A stretch of DNA of 64,000 nt from Oscillospiraceae bacterium (GCA_017620525.1 JAGAUY010000045.1:89587-153586); one strand, 5' to 3'. Counted from the stretch's first letter, positions 1 to 7,745 are shown. The notes: a model not told the origin generated them from the sequence alone. Numbers and translations are program-made.

Positions 1-86
1 GGGAAAGGTGCTGAACAATCCGGCAACAGATGGCATGAAGCATCCTCCACTCTGACATGCTAATTGATTCTCAGTGGAATATATAA

Positions 87-125
87 AACCTCTCCCAAAC
101 CCATAAATCGGTGCCCGGAGAGGTT
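87..125 (-). terminator. Hairpin, possible minus-strand terminator
   Basis: A 9-bp stem (AACCTCTCC with GGAGAGGTT) encloses a 21-nt loop. On the minus strand it is followed by TTATATATT, a weak U-rich tail. It would end transcripts entering from the region around 150-340. Confidence 0.45.
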
Positions 126-436
126 ATCTGATTATCGCCTGGACATTTTATTTGCCACATCGCCATAGAGCGGGGGTGCCAACCCAAAATCGCACCGTCG
201 AAGAGGTTCCCAAGTAGGGCCGAGAGACCGCCGGCAACGCTGCTGTTGACTCCAATAAAGTGAAGAATGAGACAATAAGAATCCAGCTCGCTGGAGTAAC
301 ATCCGGAGGGCGGGATTCTTGCATTAGCAAAAGCGTTAGCATTTTGTGTTCTTTGTTAGCATTTTTGCATCATAATATCGAAAGCACGTTCGTTATAAAC
401 AAATATGAGATATTAGAAAAACATGGTAAAATAAAG

Positions 437-471
437 AAAAACCGCCCCAAACGTTTGTTATGGGCGGTTTT
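437..471. terminator. Rho-independent terminator, bidirectional
   Basis: The stem AAAACCGCCC / GGGCGGTTTT closes a short loop and supplies its own A- and T-runs on the two sides, so it can work in both directions. It lies 71 nt downstream of the minus-strand gene that ends at 543, and is its likely terminator. Confidence 0.7.
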
Positions 472-542
472 GTCATGTCTATGCAATACAGAAAAGATAT
501 TTTATCACGGGAAATTCAGTGGAGGGACTGAACCCATGTGAC

Positions 543-1124
543 TCAATGATTTGAATAACGCCGGAGAAGCAGTTCTCTGAATTTCTTACCAGGCATGAAG
601 TATTCCGTTTTTCCATTCACTTTCTGTGTCACGATCCAATCAAAATTCATTTTTCGATTTATTTCAAAGGTTTTCAGAATGCCGTTCTCAATGAAATCAT
701 AGAAGCGATAACCATCTTCTGTAAAGGCCGTTTGATTGCGGTTCAGCGTTGCGATGATGCTTCTGTCAGTGATTCTGCTGAAGCAGATCATGGATCTTTC
801 TGAGAAAAAGCGTTCCAGCGCAGATTGCATTTGCTGGTCATCCTTGTACAGTTCGATGAGATAACCGGAAATATAGTTTCCGACATCTTGCAAATCTCCC
901 ATTTTTATATCGATCAGAAACAGCGTAAACTTGCTTGCAAAATGCACCAACTGCAAACACTTGCGCCGATCGAAGTAGAAAAGCTTTGCGCCCCATTGAA
1001 GCATCCGGTCCCCGCTTTCTTTCTCAATAACTGCCTGCGCGAGCATGTTCACGGGATAACGCAGATCCTGGGGCATTTTCAGTTTATAGCGCTCGATTGT
1101 CTCTTTTGTTGCATAGATAATCAT
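543..1124 (-). CDS. DUF6933-like protein of unknown function
   Basis: A soluble protein of 193 residues with no signal peptide or membrane segment. The N-terminal half (about residues 1-85) resembles my memory of the DUF6933 family: an opening strand (MIIYATKE), a W-x-A-x-L-F strand followed by a basic turn (DRRKC) and a hydrophobic strand (FTLFLID). The C-terminal half is not recognisable. The start was placed at the ATG at 1124 because AAGGAGA lies six bases upstream; the frame stays open for 19 further codons. It is a lone minus-strand gene with a terminator downstream. The family assignment is from memory and tentative; the role is unknown. Confidence 0.6.
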   Translation of the reverse strand: MIIYATKETIERYKLKMPQDLRYPVNMLAQAVIEKESGDRMLQWGAKLFYFDRRKCLQLVHFASKFTLFLIDIKMGDLQDVGNYISGYLIELYKDDQQMQSALERFFSERSMICFSRITDRSIIATLNRNQTAFTEDGYRFYDFIENGILKTFEINRKMNFDWIVTQKVNGKTEYFMPGKKFRELLLRRYSNH

Positions 1125-1477
1125 GATTAATCTCCTTGATACAGGATCTTGAAATAGTGATGAATTGTTTTGTTTAATCATATCACACTGTCAGTTGAAT
1201 AACAACACAAAATGGCACGGGTTTTGTCAAGGATAATTTTCACCGCAAAGAATTATTATGCAGAAATTGGTCGTTTGCAAACCAGTTTCAATAAAGCGAG
1301 TTCCTCCAAGGTGGCTTAGTTAGCACCTTAGAGGAATTTGTCTAATTATGATCACTTCGCAAAATTATACGACTAAACTGCATTGGAATTTCAAAATCTG
1401 TTTAGTAGTTTTCGTACCGTTGCATTAGTGATAGCAACCAATTCATTTATACCAATGAAGCAGTCTCCTTTCACATC
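1125..1477. other. Intergenic stretch with one hairpin
   Basis: No gene is visible between the two minus-strand genes. It contains one long imperfect palindrome at 1301-1336 and otherwise AT-rich sequence. Short frames here have no ribosome binding site and no recognisable product. Confidence 0.5.
1301..1336. terminator. Imperfect palindrome, possible terminator
   Basis: TTCCTC-CAAGGTG pairs with CACCTT-AGAGGAA around a 10-nt loop. No long U-tract follows on either strand, so it may be a terminator, an operator or a remnant. Confidence 0.35.
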
Positions 1478-1975
1478 TTATCTAATGCTGCACACGACCC
1501 ATGTTTCGTTCTGCATTTCCATGTCGATAGTCGCAGCAAATGGTTTTGAAAACTCTCCCCAGATTAAAACGCCAGAAAGATCAACTACAGCAGATTCATC
1601 TGCAATATCGGTTTTAAGAATAGTGAATTCCACTTTCGGAAGTTTATCCGGATCAATTGCTCCATCCGTCACAAACGGAAGAGCGGGCATAACTGTTTTG
1701 AGCGGGGTGATATAGGAAGCAATGGACATGCCTTTTTCGCCGACAGAAAACGATAAGACTTTTTCAATTTGAGATGACCAATCTTCATCAATGCATGCTA
1801 TAATGCCATCAACATCAAAACTGTTGATAGCATTCTCAAGAATCTCTATGGTGTTCTCCGGTTTGGACAGTTCGTTGGAACAACCGACAAACAGAGAACA
1901 CATTACGGCAGTCAGAAGAAATGCTGCTACTATTTTTTGAAACTTATGAATTACACTCCTTACAACATTGTACAT
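1478..1975 (-). CDS. Small lipoprotein, unknown function
   Basis: A predicted exported lipoprotein of up to 165 residues. The N-terminus has a basic stretch (HKFQK), a hydrophobic core and a lipobox ending LFVGC, so the mature protein would start at the cysteine (Cys32 from the ATG) and be anchored on the outer face of the membrane. The rest is about 130 residues of mixed alpha/beta character with no motif I recognise. The listed start is the upstream ATG, but that ATG overlaps a TATAAT promoter-like box, while AAGGAG sits just before an in-frame ATT at 1951. Initiation at ATT would give a normal-length signal peptide of 24 residues. Confidence 0.65.
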   Translation of the reverse strand: MYNVVRSVIHKFQKIVAAFLLTAVMCSLFVGCSNELSKPENTIEILENAINSFDVDGIIACIDEDWSSQIEKVLSFSVGEKGMSIASYITPLKTVMPALPFVTDGAIDPDKLPKVEFTILKTDIADESAVVDLSGVLIWGEFSKPFAATIDMEMQNETWVVCSIR

Positions 1976-2048
1976 TATACATCGTCAGCTGTAACTGCTT
2001 TACAGGTAAATTTTCAAAGTTCCCTGCTTATTTTGCGTAGGAGATAGT

Positions 2049-2198
2049 ATGAAGTTCAAACATCTAATGTCCAACGATAAACCTTTCGGTGATAAATACA
2101 CACCTTACTTCGTAGTACAACTAAAATGTAAAAAGCAGAGTTGGTATGGATTAGAAGTTATCAACATTGACGATATGCAGCTTAATACATATTGGTAA
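2049..2198 (+). CDS. Small ORF, 49 aa, unknown
   Basis: A short frame starting at ATG with AGGAG about five bases upstream. It encodes a charged, soluble peptide rich in Lys, Tyr and Asp with no membrane segment (it begins MKFKHLMSND and ends LNTYW). It stands alone between a divergent lipoprotein gene and a decayed region. The ribosome binding site is the main support; the sequence resembles nothing I know, and it may be the remnant of a longer gene. Confidence 0.35.
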   Translation: MKFKHLMSNDKPFGDKYTPYFVVQLKCKKQSWYGLEVINIDDMQLNTYW

Positions 2199-2252
2199 AA
2201 TTACCTCAACGAATAAGGAATGTTAATTATGAAGAAACCAAGGACAGAGCAC

Positions 2253-2740
2253 TCAGCCGCGAGTGTCTTTCTTAACACTGTGCAGCGCGACGTTACCGAT
2301 AATAAGGAGAACCACAACAAATACAAGCAGGATCAGCCACACCTCCCAGAGGTGCTCCGCTGTGTACAAGAAAGCTTCGTCTGCCTCATGGGGGATCATA
2401 GGAAGTTCCTCCTGAAGCCGGAGAGGCAGATCATTCAGATTGCTGATACTGCCCAGAGCTTCCATGCCCCATCGGCTGAGCATAACTGCAGAAACACTGG
2501 AAGCGGTACCCTCCATTGCGAATAACACACCGGAGAACAGCAGCTGCACGATCAAGATGTAAGGAGACATCTGGCTGGCGAGCTGCTCATTTTTGACGAT
2601 ACAGGAAATGCACAGTCCCATGGTGTCTGCTGCAAAAACGATTAGGAAGATCGTAATGTAGTATTCCAGCATAGCAGAGCCGAAAATGAGACCTTCAGAC
2701 GGAAGCTCGTTGTCGTAAGCCCAATGGACACCGTAAAAGC
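2253..2740 (-). pseudogene. ABC-2 type permease, C-terminal fragment
   Basis: A minus-strand frame encodes about 160 residues that look like the C-terminal half of an ABC exporter membrane subunit: a lead-in (WAYDNELPSEG), several hydrophobic segments, an LFSGVLF segment, a short external helix region (RWGMEALGSI) and a last membrane helix before a basic tail. The N-terminal half and any ATP-binding domain are missing. At about 2740 the homology ends abruptly and the same frame runs antisense through a holin fragment coded on the + strand. The piece is therefore read as a truncated relic; no start or ribosome binding site is found. Confidence 0.6.
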
Positions 2741-2931
2741 TCAGGCATAAGCTGACCAGCCGGAAGCTGTGGCTGGCTGTGGCGCTGTTTGTGTCCGGCC
2801 TGATCACCGCCTTTGGAGGTTCCGGCGAGGTGGCCGAGACCGTCTCCGGCTGCATCATGCAGGGCGCCGCCGTGATCAGCTACGTCCTCGCCGAAGGCTG
2901 GGCCGATGCCGCAAATGCCTGTGGTGAGTAA
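2737..2931 (+). pseudogene. Phage holin-like C-terminal fragment
   Basis: A + strand frame of 64 codons without a start (a TAA precedes it at 2734) reads K-L-T-S-R-K-L-W-L-A-V, a hydrophobic helix, then AAVISYVLAEGWADAANA. This matches my memory of small phage holin-like proteins from Firmicute prophages, which begin about six residues before this point. Only the extreme N-terminus is lost, at the junction with the ABC permease relic. A strong terminator follows 30 nt after the stop codon. It is probably the last remnant of a prophage lysis module; the family call is from memory. Confidence 0.5.
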
Positions 2932-2961
2932 AAAGGTGAAATGACAAAGCAATAGACAAAA

Positions 2962-2991
2962 AAGAACGGCACCCCCACAGGTGCCGTTCTT
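2962..2991 (+). terminator. Rho-independent terminator
   Basis: A 12-bp perfect stem AAGAACGGCACC / GGTGCCGTTCTT with a 6-nt loop, followed by TCTTATAAG. It is placed to end transcription of the holin remnant, and its A-rich 5' side could serve the opposite strand after the tRNA. Confidence 0.7.
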
Positions 2992-3068
2992 CTTATAAGC
3001 GCTTCTCAAAGACAAATAACTCGCCAATCATTATAACCGGAAAGCCAAATTGTTCGTATAAGAAACAT

Positions 3069-3145
3069 TGGTCGGAGTAGCGGGATTCGAACCCGCGGCC
3101 TCTTGGACCCGAACCAAGCGCGATACCAAACTTCGCCATACCCCG
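3069..3145 (-). tRNA. tRNA-Pro (anticodon CGG)
   Basis: A 77-nt cloverleaf read on the minus strand. The acceptor stem CGGGGTA pairs with TACTCCG, CCA is encoded at the 3' end, the T-arm carries GGTTCGAATCC, and the anticodon stem CTTGG / CCAAG encloses TTCGGGT with CGG at positions 34-36. It has a consensus promoter just upstream and shares its D-arm with the two tRNA-Pro(GGG) genes in this window. Confidence 0.95.
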
Positions 3146-3157
3146 ATAGACCTAGAT

Positions 3158-3186
3158 ATTATAATGAGATTTCCTCTTCTTGTCAA
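3158..3186 (-). promoter_or_regulatory. Sigma-A promoter of tRNA-Pro(CGG)
   Basis: On the minus strand TTGACA (3186-3181) and TATAAT (3163-3158) are both perfect consensus with a 17-nt spacer, about a dozen bases before the tRNA. Confidence 0.85.
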
Positions 3187-3241
3187 GTCCCGGGTGGTAT
3201 TTTGCTCTGATTCTCCGTGTAAAATGCATCGAGGTGATAGA

Positions 3242-3532
3242 ATGGCATATCGTATTGATTACGGACCGCAAGGGATCGAACACCGGGGAAGTGGAAAAGG
3301 CATACTCAGAATACAAATCATGACGGCTGCGTTTCTGCTGCTGTTCATACTGGCTGTCAGACATCAGTGGCCGGATGGAGCTAAGAAGATGCGGGAATGT
3401 CTGCTTCCGGGTGGGGAAGTGCATGAAGCCGCATTTACTGAATTTGTTGCGGAAATCAGCGGTGGAGAGCCGGTAGGACAGGCTTTGACTGTGTTTTGCA
3501 GGAAGATCATTGAAAACGCGAAGGTTGATTGA
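3242..3532 (+). CDS. Small single-span membrane protein
   Basis: A 96-residue protein with a hydrophilic start, one membrane helix at about residues 27-43 and a soluble tail that would face the outside or the forespore space. It starts at ATG with GAGGTG upstream. Its stop overlaps the start of the next gene by 23 nt, so the two are translationally coupled. Its partner is an M50 protease like SpoIVFB. In Bacillus the gene before spoIVFB is spoIVFA, a membrane regulator of the protease; this protein is much shorter and lacks an M23 domain, so an equivalent role is only inferred from position. Confidence 0.7.
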   Translation: MAYRIDYGPQGIEHRGSGKGILRIQIMTAAFLLLFILAVRHQWPDGAKKMRECLLPGGEVHEAAFTEFVAEISGGEPVGQALTVFCRKIIENAKVD

Positions 3533-4085
3533 GGTTTCACCTTGGGCATTGATCGGTATGGCAGCAATGCTGATGCTGCTTCCGCTTCGCTGGGTAGTGG
3601 GTGCCGCGATTGCCGGATTATTTCATGAGCTGTGCCATTTCCTGGCGATTCGGCTGTGCGGCGGAGAAGTGACCGATTTTTTGATCGGTGCCGGCGGAGC
3701 AAAAATGCGGATCACCGCAATGAGTCCGATTAAAGAAATGCTCTGCGCGGCGGCAGGCCCCATCGGGAGTTTTGCGCTGCTTATGCTTGCAGGATATGCT
3801 CCTGCTGCCGCTCTGTGCGGATTTGCACAGGGGATATTTAACCTTTTACCTGTTTACCCGCTGGATGGAGGCAGGATCCTGCGGTGCATTCTGGAAATGG
3901 CATATCCGCGGGTCTCTTATTCGTTGATACACGGTACGGAACTTGTTATGAAGTGTTTTAGCCTGTGCGCAATGATCAGCCTGCTGTTTGCACTTGATCT
4001 GCTGATATGGATCCCGCTTCTGTTGCTGAAACTCCTTCCGGAGAAAAACCCCTTGCAAAGATGCCGAACAAAGGGTACAATATAA
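3510..4085 (+). CDS. SpoIVFB-like M50 intramembrane metalloprotease
   Basis: A 191-residue site-2-type protease. The zinc motif HExxH appears as HELCH (His39, Glu40, His43) in the first long helix, and the second ligand motif as NLLPVYPLDGG with Asp119. Both lie in membrane helices, as required for cleavage of a substrate inside the bilayer. In Bacillus SpoIVFB cleaves pro-sigma-K in the mother cell; the spoIIIA operon in this window supports a sporulation role, but other M50 substrates are possible. The start is a TTG at 3510 with AGGA upstream, inside the preceding gene. It is short for the family and has no CBS or PDZ domain. Confidence 0.85.
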   Translation: MKTRRLIEVSPWALIGMAAMLMLLPLRWVVGAAIAGLFHELCHFLAIRLCGGEVTDFLIGAGGAKMRITAMSPIKEMLCAAAGPIGSFALLMLAGYAPAAALCGFAQGIFNLLPVYPLDGGRILRCILEMAYPRVSYSLIHGTELVMKCFSLCAMISLLFALDLLIWIPLLLLKLLPEKNPLQRCRTKGTI

Positions 4086-4111
4086 AAAGATTATATTGAA
4101 GAGGTATATCT

Positions 4112-5947
4112 ATGACCGAATTGATAAACAGAATTCTGCCTACTGTGCAGAAACCTGCCCGCTATACGGGTGGAGAATATAATGAGATCCGGAAGAATCC
4201 TGACGAAGTTCGTGTGCGTGTTGCATTCTGTTTCCCGGATACTTACGAGATTGGTATGTCCAATGTGGGTATGCGGATCCTTTACGGTGTGATGAACGAG
4301 ATGGATGGTGTCTGGTGCGAACGTGTCTTTGCTCCCTGGGGTGATATGGAAGAAGCGATGCGCGCCAATGGCCTGCCATTATGGGCACTGGAGAGCCAGG
4401 ATCCTGTTAAAGACTTTGACATGGTTGCATTTACCATCGGATATGAAATGGCTTACTCCAATGTGCTGAATATGATGCGTCTTGCTGGAATTCCGCTCCA
4501 CGCCAGGGACCGTCATGATCTCAAGGGCATTGTCTTTGCCGGTGGTGTCTGCACTTTTAATCCGGAGCCTTTGGCGGATTTCTTTGATTTCTTTTCTCTG
4601 GGCGAGGGAGAGGAGAGTACGGTGGAAATTGTAGCTCTCTATGACCACGCCAAGGCGGAAGGCTGGAGCAAAGAACAGTACCTGAAGGAAGTATCCAGGA
4701 TTCCCGGTGTATATGTTCCCAGCTTCTATGAGCATCAGTACAACGAGGACGGTACATTGGCGTCCATCGTGCCGCTAGACGGCGCGCCTGGCAAGATCAC
4801 CAAGCGGATTGTTGAGAATCTGGACAATGCTTATTGGCCTACCAAGATGATTGTACCTTCCACTGAAATCGTCCATGACCGCGCTAACCTGGAAGTATTC
4901 CGCGGATGCATCCGTGGATGCCGTTTTTGCCAGGCTGGATTTTCCTGTCGTCCGGTCCGCAAGAAGAGTCCGGAGGTTCTCTACCGCAATGCAGTTGAAA
5001 TGCTGGAGAATTCCGGAAACAACGAAATTACGCTGTCCAGTTTGTCTACATCCGACTACCGCGGACTAAAAGAACTGACGGATCAGATGATCCCATATTG
5101 TTCTGAGCACCGGATTAATCTGTCCGTACCTTCTCTTCGCGCGGACAACTTCTCCAGGGAATTGATGGAAAAACTGCAGACTGTCCGCAAGAGCGGCCTG
5201 ACTTTTGCACCTGAAGCCGGAACCCAACGTCTGAGAGATGTTATCAACAAAAATCTGACGGAAGACGAGATCCTGACCACCTGTGCAAACGCATTTGCCG
5301 GAGGCTGGAATAACGTAAAGCTGTACTTTATGCTTGGCCTGCCGACTGAGACGGATGAGGATGTTCTGGGTATTGCGGATCTGGTGTACAAGGTCATCAA
5401 GACATGGAAAGAACATGCAGCCAACAAGAAGCGTGCCGTTCGCATCCATGTGGCGACTGCTTATTTCGTTCCCAAACCCCATACACCATTCCAGTGGGAA
5501 AAGCAGATCACACCTGATGAGTATCTGCGCCGCTGCCGGCTGTTAAAGGGACATTTTTATTCCAAGTGCATTGAATACAACTACCATGCGCCGGACTTGA
5601 GCCGTCTGGAAGCCATTTTTGCCCGGGGCGACCGCCGATTGGCTCCTGTTCTGGAGGAAGCAACCATGAATGGTGCCAGACTGGATGGCTGGGATGAGTA
5701 CTTTAACTACTCGATCTGGTTTGATGCCATCAACAAATGTGGCATTGATCCCGATTTCTATACGACACGCGGTTATGGCGAGGATGAGATCCTGCCCTGG
5801 GATACCATTGATGTCGGTGTCAGCAAGAGATTCCTGCTGCGAGAGCGCCATCGCGCCCAGGAAGGCGTTGTAACGCCAGACTGCCGCCATGGTTGTGCCG
5901 GTTGCGGTGCAAATTGTCTGCTGAAGGAGGTTGCGTGCGATGCCTAG
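4112..5947 (+). CDS. TIGR03960-type B12-binding radical SAM protein
   Basis: A 611-residue radical SAM enzyme. The N-terminal 250 residues form a cobalamin-binding-like domain; the radical SAM core follows with CxxxCxxC at Cys266, Cys270 and Cys273 (FRGCIRGCRFC) for the 4Fe-4S cluster. Near the C-terminus is a cysteine cluster (CRHGCAGCGANC) that could bind another metal centre. The family (TIGR03960) is nearly always followed by, or fused to, the DUF2344 protein that here overlaps its end. The substrate is unknown; the usual genomic neighbour in other species is the ribonuclease G / ribosomal L21 region, absent here. It starts at ATG, 26 nt after the M50 gene, behind a GAGG site. Confidence 0.9.
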   Translation: MTELINRILPTVQKPARYTGGEYNEIRKNPDEVRVRVAFCFPDTYEIGMSNVGMRILYGVMNEMDGVWCERVFAPWGDMEEAMRANGLPLWALESQDPVKDFDMVAFTIGYEMAYSNVLNMMRLAGIPLHARDRHDLKGIVFAGGVCTFNPEPLADFFDFFSLGEGEESTVEIVALYDHAKAEGWSKEQYLKEVSRIPGVYVPSFYEHQYNEDGTLASIVPLDGAPGKITKRIVENLDNAYWPTKMIVPSTEIVHDRANLEVFRGCIRGCRFCQAGFSCRPVRKKSPEVLYRNAVEMLENSGNNEITLSSLSTSDYRGLKELTDQMIPYCSEHRINLSVPSLRADNFSRELMEKLQTVRKSGLTFAPEAGTQRLRDVINKNLTEDEILTTCANAFAGGWNNVKLYFMLGLPTETDEDVLGIADLVYKVIKTWKEHAANKKRAVRIHVATAYFVPKPHTPFQWEKQITPDEYLRRCRLLKGHFYSKCIEYNYHAPDLSRLEAIFARGDRRLAPVLEEATMNGARLDGWDEYFNYSIWFDAINKCGIDPDFYTTRGYGEDEILPWDTIDVGVSKRFLLRERHRAQEGVVTPDCRHGCAGCGANCLLKEVACDA

Positions 5948-6602
5948 ACTGCTCTTTGAAAAGAAAGGTAATGCCGTCTGGATCTCTCATCTGGATCTGA
6001 TGCGATTGTTTCAGCGCGCATTTAAGCGCGCAGGGCTGCCGCTGACCCATACGCAGGGATATAACCCCAGGCCATCGGTGTCCATTGCACTTCCGCTGAG
6101 TGTCGGAATTGACAGCAGCTGTGAGATCCTGGACTTTGATCTGGACGGAGAGAACGCAGCCAATGGTGAGATCCGGGAACGTCTGAATCAGGCGTTGGTG
6201 GACGGTGTGAGAGTCCTGGAAGTCTATAATGAAGGCCAAAAGATCAAATTCCTGGCGCTCCTGGACTGCGTGGTTTCTCTGGAATATGACGATGGAGCAT
6301 CTGATGAAACTGTGTCCGCAATTCAGGGACTTTTTGGCAGGGAAGAAGTGCTGGTGGAGAAGAAGACCAAATCCGGCGAGATTCAGAATCAGAATATCAT
6401 CTCCATGATCCGCAGGATCATGGTCTCCCGGAAGGGGCAGAACACAGTGGAGCTTCGTGCCCTGATCTGCTGCCAGAATCCGACCCTGAATCCCATGCAG
6501 ATGGTTGCGGCGATCGAAAAGTATTTACCGGATCGGAAACCGGACTTTGCAAAGTGCAGCCGGCTTGAGATCTATGACAACAACGAGACTATTTTCAGAT
6601 AA
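5940..6602 (+). CDS. DUF2344 radical SAM-associated protein
   Basis: A 220-residue partner of the preceding enzyme (TIGR03936/DUF2344 family). It opens with RLLFEKKGNAVWISHLDLMR, the family signature, followed by the QGYNPRP element. The start was taken at the ATG at 5940, nine bases after AAGGAGG; an in-frame TTG lies directly on the Shine-Dalgarno and is less likely. The gene overlaps the radical SAM stop by 8 nt, so the two are translationally coupled and probably form one enzyme system. Confidence 0.88.
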   Translation: MPRLLFEKKGNAVWISHLDLMRLFQRAFKRAGLPLTHTQGYNPRPSVSIALPLSVGIDSSCEILDFDLDGENAANGEIRERLNQALVDGVRVLEVYNEGQKIKFLALLDCVVSLEYDDGASDETVSAIQGLFGREEVLVEKKTKSGEIQNQNIISMIRRIMVSRKGQNTVELRALICCQNPTLNPMQMVAAIEKYLPDRKPDFAKCSRLEIYDNNETIFR

Positions 6603-6615
6603 GGAGATATTCAAT

Positions 6616-6840
6616 ATGGATGAGAAGAACTTCATTGAACTCGAAGAGTGCCCCTGCTGCCGCGGCGGCGGTATGCTGATTCATGAAGGTGGCTGGAGTG
6701 TTCAGGTCGAGTGCATGATCTGCGGCGCGCACACTGTATACCTTGAATATGATAATGAGGAACAGAAGGCAGAAGCAGAGCGTGGTGTTGCCCGTCTGTG
6801 GAACATCGGTAAGGTCATTAAGCAGGATCCTGGCGAATGA
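6616..6840 (+). CDS. Lar-like zinc-ribbon protein
   Basis: A 74-residue protein with two paired cysteine knuckles, Cys12/Cys15 and Cys33/Cys36, and a downstream RLWN element, as in the Lar family of restriction-alleviation-like zinc ribbons. Those proteins are best known from phages, where they relieve type I restriction, but many chromosomal copies have no known role. It starts at ATG with AAGGAGA six bases upstream, 13 nt after the DUF2344 gene, so it is probably cotranscribed with the radical SAM pair. Whether it acts with that pair or against restriction cannot be told from sequence. Confidence 0.7.
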   Translation: MDEKNFIELEECPCCRGGGMLIHEGGWSVQVECMICGAHTVYLEYDNEEQKAEAERGVARLWNIGKVIKQDPGE

Positions 6841-6883
6841 TTCTGCACTTCAGAAAAATTTTTTGAAATTCTGAAAATAATGC

Positions 6884-6912
6884 TTGCTTTTTCTGACAGG
6901 ATGTGCTAATAT
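6884..6912 (+). promoter_or_regulatory. Promoter of first tRNA-Pro(GGG)
   Basis: TTGCTT (6884-6889), a 17-nt spacer and TAATAT (6907-6912). The -10 box and the leader after it are repeated almost identically before the second copy of the tRNA. Confidence 0.7.
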
Positions 6913-6943
6913 ATTTGAGCAGTCGAGAGACGCAAGCATATTT

Positions 6944-7020
6944 CCGGGTTTGGCGAAGTTTGGTATCGCGCTTGAATGGGGTTCAAGAGGCCGCTGGTTC
7001 GAATCCAGTAACTCGGACCA
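6944..7020 (+). tRNA. tRNA-Pro (anticodon GGG), copy 1
   Basis: A 77-nt cloverleaf. The acceptor CCGGGTT pairs with AACTCGG, CCA is encoded, and the anticodon stem CTTGA / TCAAG encloses ATGGGGT with GGG at 34-36. The T-arm reads CTGGTTCGAATCCAG. It is identical to the copy at 7777 and is immediately followed by a strong terminator. Confidence 0.95.
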
Positions 7021-7056
7021 AAAGGGCAAGTTTCGAAAGAAACTTGCCCTTTTTCT
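7021..7056 (+). terminator. Terminator of tRNA-Pro copy 1
   Basis: A 14-bp perfect stem (AAAGGGCAAGTTTC with its complement), a GAAA tetraloop and a TTTTTCTT tail directly after the tRNA CCA end. Confidence 0.9.
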
Positions 7057-7142
7057 TGTTACTCCTTGCAGGGAAAAAGTGCTGATCCACTCTGTTGCTT
7101 GCATGTACAACCGGATGCACCGGTTGCATCATATTGTATTGA

Positions 7143-7547
7143 TCATGTGCCGCAGTCGAAGAGACATCTGACGTAACAGGCGGAACCGGTGAACGTCAGC
7201 GCGAAGAAGAACAGAAGAAGACCGACGAGAATTGCGCTGAGAACGCTTGTTGCTACAATGCCGAATGCCAGAAGGATCAGTGTAATGAGAATGGATCCCA
7301 GGATACCGGTAAGCAGGATGTTAAGCGCTGAACATATACAAGAGTTACCTCCGTTCTTTAGTGCTGCTGCAGCAACCAGTACAGCAAGGTATCCGACAGA
7401 AATGCCGAATGCAACCCACACGAATGCTGTGCTGACGGTGATTGCTGCGGTGATCTGAAAGAATGCCGCCAGCACACCGATGATCGTGCTGGCGACAATT
7501 GCGGCGACGGTACAGTTGAATTTGCTGTTGCAGTTGAATATAGACAT
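7143..7547 (-). CDS. Four-helix membrane protein, unknown function
   Basis: A 134-residue, very hydrophobic protein with about four membrane helices (roughly residues 12-32, 38-62, 70-95 and 100-122), a cysteine pair in the middle loop (NSCICS) and cysteines near both ends (FNCNSKFNC, ACYVRCLFDC). The start ATG is preceded by GGGAGGTG. It lies alone on the minus strand between two copies of tRNA-Pro(GGG). Similar small membrane proteins of unknown function occur in many Clostridia; I cannot name the family. Confidence 0.75.
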   Translation of the reverse strand: MSIFNCNSKFNCTVAAIVASTIIGVLAAFFQITAAITVSTAFVWVAFGISVGYLAVLVAAAALKNGGNSCICSALNILLTGILGSILITLILLAFGIVATSVLSAILVGLLLFFFALTFTGSACYVRCLFDCGT

Positions 7548-7716
7548 TTATTTCACCTCCCATTACAGGTTATGAGTCGCTGAAGGAAAATGTGCGTCAT
7601 TTCGACATGACCAGCAATCTTTGGGCAGTTTGCAAAGATGGAGGGGTGGTTGTGTGCACGATAGTCCTGGTTATGACGACTTACAAAAATAAATTCAAAT
7701 AAAACAAAAAAAGTAC

Positions 7717-7745
7717 TTGATTTTTTGCAAACGATGTGCTAATAT
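7717..7745 (+). promoter_or_regulatory. Promoter of second tRNA-Pro(GGG)
   Basis: TTGATT (7717-7722), a 17-nt spacer and TAATAT (7740-7745). The TGTGC before the -10 and the GAGCAGTCGAGAGACGCAA leader after it match copy 1. Confidence 0.7.

Larger units (their letters stand above)
1..542. other. No intact gene visible
   Basis: I see no convincing intact gene here. On the minus strand, roughly 148-342, two different frames carry pieces that faintly recall the C-terminal part of lipoprotein signal peptidase (a G-N-L-F-D element in one frame), but no continuous reading frame joins them. Two hairpins, annotated separately, bound the stretch. The base composition is more AT-rich between 330 and 520 than in the genes that follow. 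Confidence 0.4.

Noticed and set aside
3068-3241. Long N-terminal extension reading GVAGFEPAASWTRTK before the small membrane protein
   Set aside because: It is the translation across the tRNA-Pro(CGG) on the opposite strand; the real start is the ATG at 3242 with GAGGTG.
6850-7110. Minus-strand frame containing SELLDSNQRPLEPHSSAIP
   Set aside because: It is the antisense translation of tRNA-Pro(GGG), a well-known spurious ORF type; the T-arm gives the NQRPLEP string.
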